From assembly GCA_029779995.1 (NCBI GenBank), contig JAKOZM010000210.1, forward strand, positions 1 through 9,769: a DNA stretch of 9,769 nucleotides. The letters are read 5' to 3'. The position numbers were made by a program, and so were the translations under genes. Below, piece after piece: positions 1-5,890 of this stretch (within the stretch, counting starts at the first letter, position 1; the number at the start of each line of letters is the position of its first letter). Under the pieces are notes generated by a model. That model saw only the letters and a program-made list of their open reading frames with translations. It made no database searches and had not been told where the DNA came from. The stretch is from Actinomycetes bacterium (GTDB lineage: Bacteria > Actinomycetota > Actinomycetes > S36-B12 > UBA10799).

Positions 1-19
1 ACTAGGTCGTGGTTGATGG

Positions 20-165
20 TTGTTCATAGTCGCCATGACGATTACTGCGCTCGGGATGCCGCGCTAGGTGCGGGTTCTTGTCGCGGCGAGTTGCGATCGA
101 ACGCCTTTGTTCGATCTGGTTGAAGGCCGCTCCACGACGTTGTGCAGCCGTGGGTATCCGGGACG
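20..165 (-). pseudogene. Decayed C-terminal fragment of an IS5-type transposase
   Basis: No intact frame exists here, but joining minus-strand frames gives a protein trace like the C-terminus of IS5-family DDE transposases. One frame reads HNVVER (about 127-145). A second, shifted by one base near 127, reads AFNQIEQRRSIATRRDKN (74-127). A third reads RGIPSAVIVMATMN (about 20-64). From family knowledge, IS5-type enzymes end with a catalytic-Glu helix of the form NVVER-x-FNxxKxxRxIATRYDK, then a short hydrophobic tail. The K-to-E and Y-to-R changes, the two frame changes and the missing upstream part all indicate a dead remnant. The part that should lie upstream is replaced by the tandem repeats. 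The match is from memory of the motif, so confidence is moderate. Confidence 0.42.
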
Positions 166-172
166 AATCCAT

Positions 173-521
173 CGCCACCCCGCCCGCAAAGATGTCAGTA
201 GCGAGGACCTAACGTGCCTCTCACCGACATGTTCAGCTACTCGCGCCACCCGGGCCCGCAAAGATGTCAGTAGCGAAGACTTAACGTGCCTCTCACCGAC
301 ATGTTCGGCCACTCGCGCCACCCGGGCCCGCAAAGATGTCAGTAGCGAAGACTCAAAGTGCCTCCCACCGACATGTTCAACTACTCGCGCCACCCGGCCC
401 GGGAAGATGTCAGTAGCGAAGACCTAACGTGCCTCTCACCGACATGTTCAGCTACTCGCGCCACCCGGCCCACAAAGATGTCAGTAGCGAGGACTTAACG
501 TGCCTCCCACCGACATGTTCA
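173..521. repeat. Five tandem 71-72 bp repeats, each with an imperfect palindrome
   Basis: The unit begins AAGATGTCAGTAGCGA at 189, 261, 333, 404 and 475, giving periods of 72, 72, 71 and 71 bp. The fifth copy stops after GACATGTTC at about 520. The lead-in CGCCACCC is already present at 173. Within each unit AAGATGTCAGTAGCGAGG pairs imperfectly with CCTCTCACCGACATGTT around a loop of roughly 10 nt. The left 16 bases and the right CACCGACATGTTC are identical in all five copies. Changes fall mainly in the centre (GGACCTAACG, AGACTTAACG, AGACTCAAAG) and in the linker. The 71-bp copies break every reading frame, so the array is not a protein repeat. The inner ends TGTC...GACA resemble insertion-sequence termini, but no element is identified. 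Confidence 0.95.
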
Positions 522-788
522 CGAGCGCGACGGCCAGACCCAGCGCACCGCCGAGCAGAATCGGCGGCGTGGCCGTCGAAGATGGGCCCCTATCCTGGGC
601 CGCAGCGTCCAACAACTGTCGTCGGCGGGCTGCCCCGGCCGCTGACAGACGCGATGCCAACAGCATGAGGTCGGCGCGAGAGCCCTCATCGGCACGCCAC
701 GCCTGTCGGGCAGGCTGCTAGGTCGTCCATGATCAGGACAAACCGCCCGTGGTGGGTGAAGATGGCCTCCGCACCACGAACGATCGAC
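522..788. other. Repeat-to-ATPase gap with a possible truncated membrane-protein frame
   Basis: No complete gene is supported in this stretch of about 270 bp. A minus-strand frame is open from 715 down into the repeat array, with its only ATG at 664-666. It has a basic stretch (AARRRQLLDAAAQ) and then a hydrophobic segment (ILLGGALGLAVALV). It runs out in repeat-derived codons within ten residues of the array edge. This could be a small membrane protein truncated by the repeats, or a chance open frame in GC-rich DNA. A promoter for the ATPase gene is expected here but I cannot pick one with confidence. Confidence 0.25.
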
Positions 789-795
789 GAGAGGT
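789..795 (+). promoter_or_regulatory. Ribosome binding site fixing the ATPase start
   Basis: GAGAGGT lies 5 nt before the ATG at 801. The in-frame ATG at 729 has no comparable site, and the 24 residues it would add (rich in R, W and P) do not resemble the N-terminus of this family. The site therefore selects 801 as the start. Confidence 0.6.
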
Positions 796-800
796 CAATC

Positions 801-3569
801 ATGGCCACAGAGTCACCCTCCACGACCACTGCCGACAACTGGTTCAGCCTGCCAGCTGATGAGGCGGTTGCCGCCCTGGGCAGCAACCGAGAGCAGGGAC
901 TGTCCGAAGAGCAGGCCGCCGCGCGCCTGCACGAGCATGGGCCGAACACCATCCGGGCTGAGGAGCCACCGTCGGTCTGGGTGATGGCTTTGTCCCAGTT
1001 GCGCGACCCGATGAACCTGATGCTCGTCGCGGTGACGGTCGTCAGTCTAGTGATCGGGCAGGTGTCGACCGGCATCATCGTCGGACTGCTGATCGCGTTC
1101 AACATCGTTTTGGGCACTCAGCAGGAGATCAAGGCCCGTGCCAGCGTGGATGCCCTGGCCGACCTGCAAGTACCGCAGGCGAAGGTGATTCGCAGCGGCT
1201 CCCTGCAACTCGTCGCGGCCACCGACATCGTGCCAGGCGACATTGTCACGATGGAGGCCGGCGACCTCGTGCCTGCCGACGGCCGGATCCTGCGCTCGGC
1301 CACCCTAGAGGTGCAGGAAGCGGCACTCACGGGCGAGAGTGCCCCGGTGGCCAAGGATGCGGCGGTGCTGCCCGCCGGCGAGGTGACCATCGGCGACCGC
1401 ACCAACATGACCTTCCAGAACACCTCAGTCACCCGCGGCACCGCGACGATCGTGGTGACGGGAACAGGCATGGATACCCAGATGGGTCAGATCGCCACCA
1501 TGCTGTCGTCGGTTGAGCGCACCCGCTCACCCCTGCAACAGGAACTCGACAGCCTCACCAAGGTGCTCGGCATCATCGCCTGGACGGCTGTGGCGTTCAT
1601 CGTGGTCATCGGGCTGCTGCGCGGCATGCCTATGTCGCAGCTGCTGCTGCTCGGTACGGCGATGGCGATCTCAGCGATCCCCACCGGTCTGCCCGCTTTC
1701 GTCTCGGGGCTGCTGTCCATGGGGGCCAAGCAGTTGGCCGACTCCAAGGCCGTAGTCAAGAACCTCACGGATGTGGAGACATTGGGGGCCACCAGCGCTA
1801 TCAACACCGATAAGACCGGCACCCTCACCATGAACGAGATGATGGTCTCCAGGCTGTATACCGGGGGCAAGTGGTTCCGGGTCACCGGCCAGGGCTACGA
1901 GAAGACCGGGGAGATCCTCTGCGTGGCCGGCGCCGCTGTCCCCGACCTGACGAATCTCGCGTACGGTTTGGCCCTGAACACCGACGCCACCGTGGCAGAC
2001 GACGGCACCGTGGTCGGCGATCCGACGGAACTGGCGCTGGTCGTCCTGGCCGCGAAGTTGGGGGTGGATGCCGAGCAGACGCGCGCCACGTACCCTCGCC
2101 TGGCCGAGGTGCCCTTCGACTCGGAGTACAAGTTCATGGCCACCTTCCACACTGTGCCCATAGCCGGCGGGGAGCATCACGTCGTGGTGGTCAAGGGCGG
2201 GCCGGACGTGGTGTTGCGTCGTTGCACGGCGGCCGACGGCGTGGACCCTGCCCAGCAGACGTCGTTGGACGAGGTCCTCCCCGAGATCGAAAAGGCCAAC
2301 TCTGACCTCGGTTCGCAGGGGCTGCGCGTCCTGGCCTTCGCCGCTCGCATCGTCACTGACGATGAGCTGGCCCTGATGGCCGAGGATCCGATGGCGCTGG
2401 TCAAGGACCTGTCCTTCGTGGGGCTGGTGGGCATCATCGATCCCCTGCGCAAGGAGTCGAAGTACGCCGTCGCCACCGCCTTGCGTGCCGGCATCGAGGT
2501 CCGGATGATCACGGGTGACCATGCGGTGACAGCGGCGGCGATCGGTGCCGACCTAGGCCTGGGACCGGGGGCTATCAGCGGAGCGGAGATGTCGGCGCTC
2601 AGCGACAACGAGCTGATGCAGCGCCTGCCCCAACTGCACGTGTTCGGCCGCGTGTCGCCGCAGGACAAGTTGCGCCTGGCCCAGGTGATGCAGGAAAGCG
2701 GGGAGGTCGTCGCGATGACCGGCGATGCGGTCAACGACGCAGCGGCACTCAAGCAGGCCGACATCGGAGTCGCGATGGGAAGCGGCAGTGAGGTCTCGAA
2801 GCAGGCGGCCCGGATGATCCTCACCGACGACAACTTCGGCACCCTCGTGCACGCTGTGGAACTCGGTCGGCGGGTCTACGACAAGGTCGTGTCCTACGTG
2901 CGCTACCAGATGACCCAACTGCTGTCGCTGATCATGCTCTTCGTCGCGGCAACCGCGTTCAACATCAACCAGGGCGAGGCCCTGACCCCGATGATGGTGC
3001 TGTATCTGCTGTTCTTCGTGACGGCCTCCGGAGTGGTGGTGATCGCCGTTGATCCCGGGGACCCCGATGTCATGTTGCGGCCACCGCGCGACCCGAAGAT
3101 GCCCATCACCAACCGCAGCGCGGTCATCATGTGGGTCATCTATGGGGCCGCATTGTTCATCGCCGCGCTGGTACCACTGGTCGCCGGGCCGGACGACCTC
3201 AGCATCGGCACTGCGAGTGCCGCGATGACGATGACATTTGCGGTGATGGGCCTGGGCACGGTCTTCAACGCGATCACCAACCGCCGTGACCCCACCAGCG
3301 GCCTGAGTGCACCGGTACTCAAGGCGGCCGGGATCTCAGTGGTACCCGCAGCCATGATCGTGCTGGCCACTGAACTCCCCTTGCTGCAGCGCGCCCTGCT
3401 CACGAAGTCGCTGACCGGCCCGCAGTGGCTGGCAGTGATCGGGCTGGCCCTGATCCTGCCCGTGGTCATCGAGGGGAGCAAACTCCTGCGGCGGCGGCGC
3501 CTGCCCGCTGTCGTGAGGCCCGACGCGCCACACACGGTAAGCCCAGAACGGGCCCTCGCTACCCGGTGA
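801..3569 (+). CDS. P-type cation-transporting ATPase (P2-like, ion specificity unknown)
   Basis: A 922-aa integral-membrane pump that would couple ATP hydrolysis to cation transport. Motifs in order: cation-ATPase N domain (about 15-50); first hydrophobic pair (about 61-105); actuator loop TGES at 177-180; TM4 with PTGLP at 294-298; phosphorylation motif DKTGT with Asp337; nucleotide-binding KGGPD at Lys465; TGDH at 571-574; hinge TGDAVND at 640-646; and a C-terminal membrane region from about 700 to 905. Length and order fit P2 ATPases (Ca2+, Na+/K+ and H+ types). PTGLP replaces the usual PEGLP, losing the Glu that binds Ca2+ in SERCA. The TM5 and TM6 segments also lack the Asn/Glu and NxxxD pattern. 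The hinge has AVND where GVND is usual. It is an active-looking ATPase, since the catalytic Asp and hinge Asps are present, but the transported ion cannot be assigned. It stands alone on the plus strand and overlaps tsnR by 11 bp at the 3' ends. Confidence 0.95.
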   Translation: MATESPSTTTADNWFSLPADEAVAALGSNREQGLSEEQAAARLHEHGPNTIRAEEPPSVWVMALSQLRDPMNLMLVAVTVVSLVIGQVSTGIIVGLLIAFNIVLGTQQEIKARASVDALADLQVPQAKVIRSGSLQLVAATDIVPGDIVTMEAGDLVPADGRILRSATLEVQEAALTGESAPVAKDAAVLPAGEVTIGDRTNMTFQNTSVTRGTATIVVTGTGMDTQMGQIATMLSSVERTRSPLQQELDSLTKVLGIIAWTAVAFIVVIGLLRGMPMSQLLLLGTAMAISAIPTGLPAFVSGLLSMGAKQLADSKAVVKNLTDVETLGATSAINTDKTGTLTMNEMMVSRLYTGGKWFRVTGQGYEKTGEILCVAGAAVPDLTNLAYGLALNTDATVADDGTVVGDPTELALVVLAAKLGVDAEQTRATYPRLAEVPFDSEYKFMATFHTVPIAGGEHHVVVVKGGPDVVLRRCTAADGVDPAQQTSLDEVLPEIEKANSDLGSQGLRVLAFAARIVTDDELALMAEDPMALVKDLSFVGLVGIIDPLRKESKYAVATALRAGIEVRMITGDHAVTAAAIGADLGLGPGAISGAEMSALSDNELMQRLPQLHVFGRVSPQDKLRLAQVMQESGEVVAMTGDAVNDAAALKQADIGVAMGSGSEVSKQAARMILTDDNFGTLVHAVELGRRVYDKVVSYVRYQMTQLLSLIMLFVAATAFNINQGEALTPMMVLYLLFFVTASGVVVIAVDPGDPDVMLRPPRDPKMPITNRSAVIMWVIYGAALFIAALVPLVAGPDDLSIGTASAAMTMTFAVMGLGTVFNAITNRRDPTSGLSAPVLKAAGISVVPAAMIVLATELPLLQRALLTKSLTGPQWLAVIGLALILPVVIEGSKLLRRRRLPAVVRPDAPHTVSPERALATR

Positions 3570-4284
3570 GGTCGGGGCGCTGGACCAGCGCAGTGGCATA
3601 CAGACACACCGCAGCGGCAGAGGCCAGGTTAAGCGATTCAGCCCGCCCGAAGATCGGGATGGACACCGTCGGCCAGCCAAGATCCGGCAGGCCGTGCGCC
3701 TCGTTGCCGAACACCCAGGCCGTGGGCTGGTTCAGGTCGACCTCGCGCAGGTCTCGCTCGCCCGTTCCCGAGGTGGCCAGAACCTGTAGGCCGGCCAGCG
3801 GGACATCGGCCAAGGGGCGGACATCGAAAGGTACGTGGAACAACGAGCCAGCGGTAGCCCGAACGCATTTGCCGTTATACGGATCCACCGAGTCGGCCGT
3901 GAAGTAGACAGCGTCGGCGCCAGCGGCATCCGCGGTGCGCAGGATCGTTCCGGCGTTGCCAGGATCGCGAACATCGTTCAGGACCACGACCAGCCGCGGG
4001 TCGACAGGCTCAGCAAAGGGCAGGAACCGGCAGACTGCCAGCACCCCCTGCGGACTCACCGTCTCGCTCATCGCAGCCATCACCTCGGCCGTCACCACGA
4101 CCGCACCGGGCATGGGTTCGACGCTGTACACCTGCTCAACGCAGTCGGTTGCCAGCGCCTCCCGGACACCCTGCATCCCCTCGACCACAAACCGCCCGGA
4201 CTTCACCCTGCCGGGGCGCTTCCAGAGACGCCGAACGGCCCTCACCCGGTCACTGCGAACCGAAGTGGGGCCGTCCGAAGTCAT
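3559..4284 (-). CDS. tsnR: SPOUT-class 23S rRNA methyltransferase (TrmH/SpoU family, TsnR-like)
   Basis: A 241-aa enzyme predicted to transfer methyl from S-adenosylmethionine to a ribose 2'-OH in 23S rRNA. All three SpoU motifs are visible: motif 1 with Asn103, Arg106, Asp107, Gly109, Asn110 and Arg116; motif 2 VFGNEAHGL at 191-199; and motif 3 IPIFGRAESLNLASA at about 209-223, which forms the knotted SAM site. The N-terminal 90 residues (KSGRFVVEGMQGVREAL) match the substrate-binding domain of the family. The ATG shares one base with the rplT stop (TGATG), and I see no strong Shine-Dalgarno sequence, so translation is probably coupled to rplT. The infC-rpmI-rplT-tsnR order is known from mycobacteria. 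The symbol follows that synteny; the exact nucleotide target, and any thiostrepton resistance, is not shown by the sequence. Confidence 0.9.
   Translation of the reverse strand: MTSDGPTSVRSDRVRAVRRLWKRPGRVKSGRFVVEGMQGVREALATDCVEQVYSVEPMPGAVVVTAEVMAAMSETVSPQGVLAVCRFLPFAEPVDPRLVVVLNDVRDPGNAGTILRTADAAGADAVYFTADSVDPYNGKCVRATAGSLFHVPFDVRPLADVPLAGLQVLATSGTGERDLREVDLNQPTAWVFGNEAHGLPDLGWPTVSIPIFGRAESLNLASAAAVCLYATALVQRPDLTG
3577..3591 (+). terminator. Palindrome just past the ATPase stop, possible terminator hairpin
   Basis: GCGCTGG-A-CCAGCGC is a perfect 7-1-7 palindrome starting 8 nt after the ATPase stop codon. As RNA it would form a 6-bp GC-rich stem with a 3-nt loop. No T-run follows. It lies within the last codons of tsnR on the other strand, so it may only reflect coding sequence. 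Confidence 0.28.
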
Positions 4285-4649
4285 CAGGCAGCAGCGGGCA
4301 GAGCCGCCTTGGCGGTCTCTACGAGCGCCGCGAATGCCTTCTCGTCATTGACCGCGAGCTCGGCCAGCATACGCCGATCGACCTCGACGCCAGCGGCCTT
4401 GAGGCCTTGGATGAACCGGTTGTACGTCATGCCGTTCGCGCGGGCCGCCGCGTTGATCCGCTGGATCCACAGCCGACGGAAATCGCCCTTGCGGTCCTTG
4501 CGGTGGTCGTAGGCGTACACGCCGGAGTGCAGCAACTGCTCCTTGGCCTTGCGGTACAGCCGGGAACGCTGCCCGCGGTACCCGCTGGCCTTCTCCAGGG
4601 TGCTGCGACGCTTCTTCTGCGCATTGACTGCGCGTTTCACTCGTGCCAT
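4284..4649 (-). CDS. rplT: 50S ribosomal protein L20
   Basis: A 121-aa basic protein of the large subunit that binds 23S rRNA early in assembly. The N-terminal [21 protein letters not shown], the central [19 protein letters not shown] and [13 protein letters not shown], and the C-terminal globular domain from about residue 60 are all canonical, and length is normal. A GAGGAG ribosome binding site (4659-4664) lies 9 nt before the ATG. The gene follows rpmI after 21 bp and overlaps tsnR by one base, so it is third in a four-gene operon. In Escherichia coli and Bacillus L20 represses this operon by binding its mRNA. Whether that applies here is not shown. Confidence 0.98.
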   Translation of the reverse strand: MARVKRAVNAQKKRRSTLEKASGYRGQRSRLYRKAKEQLLHSGVYAYDHRKDRKGDFRRLWIQRINAAARANGMTYNRFIQGLKAAGVEVDRRMLAELAVNDEKAFAALVETAKAALPAAA

Positions 4650-4670
4650 GTCTGATTACTCCTCACACAC

Positions 4671-4868
4671 TCAGCGCATGCCCAGAAGGCGCTTGACCTT
4701 CTTCACATCTGCGGGGCTCATCACCTGGTCGATGTCCAGACGACGCTTGCGCCGGGAACTCTTCTGCTGGAACAGGTGCTGGTTGTTGGCCTGCTCACGC
4801 ATGAGCTTGCCCGACCCTGTCTTCCGGAAGCGCTTCTTCGCTCCGCTGTGGGTCTTCATTTTCGGCAT
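4671..4868 (-). CDS. rpmI: 50S ribosomal protein L35
   Basis: A 65-aa, very basic large-subunit protein. It begins MPKMKTHSGAKKRFRKTGSGK and ends with the KKVKRLLGM type of tail, both diagnostic of L35, at normal length. AAGGAG (4875-4880) sits 6 nt before the ATG. The gap from the infC stop is only 12 bp and that to rplT is 21 bp, so the genes are co-transcribed. Confidence 0.98.
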   Translation of the reverse strand: MPKMKTHSGAKKRFRKTGSGKLMREQANNQHLFQQKSSRRKRRLDIDQVMSPADVKKVKRLLGMR

Positions 4869-4880
4869 CTGTCTCTCCTT

Positions 4881-5414
4881 CTAGTGTTCTCGCCCGGCGG
4901 TCTTCTTGCGGTGCGGGGCGAGCACCATGATCATGTTGCGGCCATCCTGCTTGGGCGCTGCTTCGACGAATCCCAGCTCTTGAACGTCGTCGGCCAACCG
5001 GGTCAGCAATCGGAAACCCAACTCCGGGCGGGACTGCTCCCGGCCCCGGAACATAATGGTCACCTTGACTTTGTCGCCCTGACCGAGGAACCGCACGATG
5101 TGACCCTTCTTGGTCTCATAGTCGTGGTTGTCGATCTTGGGCCGGAGTTTCATCTCCTTGATGACCGTGTGGGTCTGGTTGCGCCGGGCTTCACGGGCTT
5201 TCTGGGCAGTCTCGTACTTGTACTTGCCGTAGTCCATGAGCTTGGCAACCGGGGGCTTGGCCATGGGGGCCACTTCCACCAGGTCGAGGTCAGACTCCGC
5301 TGCTAGCCGCAGGGCGTCCTCCACTCGCACGATGCCGACCTGTTCGCCGTTCGGTCCGACCAATCGGACCTCGGGAACCCGGATACGTTCATTGACGCGT
5401 GGTTCTTCGCTGAT
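4881..5414 (-). CDS. infC: Translation initiation factor IF-3 (ATC start)
   Basis: A 177-aa factor that binds the 30S subunit, blocks premature joining with 50S and proofreads start codon and initiator tRNA. The N domain ([18 protein letters not shown], then DLDLVEVAP and [12 protein letters not shown]) and C domain ([50 protein letters not shown]) are canonical. The start is read as ATC at 5412-5414, giving [14 protein letters not shown], because GAAGGAGG lies 6 nt upstream. The only nearby in-frame ATG (5433-5435) lies 5' of that site and would place it within the coding region. IF-3 genes are known for rare AUU/AUC starts, which IF-3 itself discriminates against, giving autoregulation; that is likely here. 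It is the first gene of the operon. Confidence 0.95.
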   Translation of the reverse strand: MSEEPRVNERIRVPEVRLVGPNGEQVGIVRVEDALRLAAESDLDLVEVAPMAKPPVAKLMDYGKYKYETAQKAREARRNQTHTVIKEMKLRPKIDNHDYETKKGHIVRFLGQGDKVKVTIMFRGREQSRPELGFRLLTRLADDVQELGFVEAAPKQDGRNMIMVLAPHRKKTAGREH

Positions 5415-5456
5415 GTGGCGCCTCCTTCGTTGCATGTGGCAAACGGAAAGGCGCAC
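5415..5456 (-). promoter_or_regulatory. Nested hairpins around the infC ribosome binding site
   Basis: In minus-strand RNA sense, GTGCGCC (5456-5450) can pair with GGCGCCAC (5422-5415) through seven base pairs and one bulge. The 3' arm fills the gap between Shine-Dalgarno and start codon and takes its last two bases. Inside the loop GTTTGC and GCAAC (5444-5429) form a smaller hairpin directly before the GAAGGAGG. Together these could control access to the start site. The pairing is seen; a regulatory role is inferred. Confidence 0.4.
5421..5428 (-). promoter_or_regulatory. Ribosome binding site of infC, fixes the ATC start
   Basis: On the minus strand GAAGGAGG is followed by six bases (CGCCAC) and then ATC. 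This is the best Shine-Dalgarno sequence in the window and has ideal spacing for the ATC. The upstream ATG at 5433-5435 cannot use it. Confidence 0.8.
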
Positions 5457-5472
5457 CCTGACGGGCACCCGC

Positions 5473-5518
5473 AAAACCACCGGACCTGATGAATCCGGGA
5501 GGTGGGAACGGTCGTTCC
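5473..5518 (-). promoter_or_regulatory. infC leader hairpins, possible attenuator
   Basis: Two stems follow each other in the transcription direction. First is GGAACG-AC-CGTTCC (5518-5505). Then comes CCACC...GGTGG (5505-5501 with 5481-5477), which shares bases with an alternative inner stem CCGGA...TCCGG (5498-5494 with 5484-5480). The second stem is followed at once by four U residues (5476-5473). That is a weak intrinsic-terminator pattern before infC and would fit attenuation. A TANNNT-type -10 candidate, TACCCT, is at 5543-5538 just upstream, without a clear -35. Confidence 0.3.
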
Positions 5519-5543
5519 GCTTGCACAGGACTCTCTCAGGGTA

Positions 5544-5557
5544 GCAGTCAGGACTGC
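5544..5557. repeat. Perfect 14-bp dyad spanning a stop codon
   Basis: GCAGTC-AG-GACTGC (6-2-6) includes the TGA of the 107-aa gene on the minus strand and lies next to the candidate infC -10 box. It may be a short terminator stem without a U-run, or an operator. No protein is identified for it. Confidence 0.35.
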
Positions 5558-5871
5558 AGGGATTGCAGCCAGGCAGCGGCTGCCATTCCCAGAGCACCCC
5601 AGTTGCCGCCCCCGTTGTGGGTGTAGGCCACCAGCAGATCATCGGCACTGGCCGGCGTGGGGACATCGATGTCCTTCAGCTTCACGGCCAGGTCCGGCAC
5701 GGCCTTGGAACACAGTGCGACGATGCAGCGCAACGTTGCGGGGTACGGCATCCCGCGCGTGCCGACTTCACCATTGATGTCGCGGACCAGGGGCAGTAGA
5801 TCGTGCAGATTCGGCTCGAGGTGGGGGTTGTCCTTCTGCGTTCCGGCAATCAGCGCGGCCCAGTCCGTCAT
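5548..5871 (-). CDS. Hypothetical protein, 107 aa
   Basis: I do not recognise this family. The start at 5871 ([12 protein letters not shown]) is preferred because an upstream extension to 5928 would overlap the secreted-protein gene. The residues that extension adds (MRATGRPGRPVTKLDYPGT) look like translated noncoding sequence. The product is soluble-looking and mildly acidic, without signal peptide. It has a helical-looking N half ([17 protein letters not shown]), two Cys (49 and 54) in a hydrophobic stretch, and a Gly/Ala-rich end ([20 protein letters not shown]). It begins 19 bp after the secreted-protein stop, so the two may be co-transcribed, and it ends about 130 bp before infC. Codon use matches its neighbours. 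Confidence 0.65.
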   Translation of the reverse strand: MTDWAALIAGTQKDNPHLEPNLHDLLPLVRDINGEVGTRGMPYPATLRCIVALCSKAVPDLAVKLKDIDVPTPASADDLLVAYTHNGGGNWGALGMAAAAWLQSLQS

Positions 5872-5890
5872 GGTCCCAGGGTAGTCGAGC

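Noticed and set aside
95..116. GATCGAAC / GTTCGATC inverted repeat, close to the actinobacterial LexA box
   Set aside because: The spacer is 6 bp rather than the 4 bp of CGAAC-N4-GTTCG, no gene starts nearby, and the sequence falls inside the transposase remnant's coding trace.
68..427. 119-codon plus-strand frame translating the repeats into a 24-residue protein repeat
   Set aside because: The periodicity is only because 72 is divisible by three. Later copies are 71 bp and break the frame, there is no ribosome binding site, and the opposite strand opens equally well.
173..521. CRISPR array or integron attC sites
   Set aside because: Units are contiguous with no unique spacers and no cas genes. 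An RYYYAAC match (ACCTAAC) falls in the palindrome loop, not at the paired ends as attC requires.
729..800. 24-residue N-terminal extension of the ATPase from ATG 729
   Set aside because: Composition is unlike the family N-terminus, and a good ribosome binding site serves ATG 801.
1671..2522. 283-codon minus-strand frame antisense to the ATPase
   Set aside because: It is rich in His, Gln and Gly from antisense GC-rich codons, has no recognisable motif, and lies over a well-conserved coding region.
3835..4655. Long plus-strand frames over tsnR and rplT
   Set aside because: They are antisense to strongly conserved genes and have no motif or ribosome binding site.
5415..5666. Extended infC from ATG 5435 or further upstream
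   Set aside because: It would place the GAAGGAGG site inside the gene and add Arg- and Cys-rich noncoding-like residues; IF-3 begins at the [13 protein letters not shown] segment.
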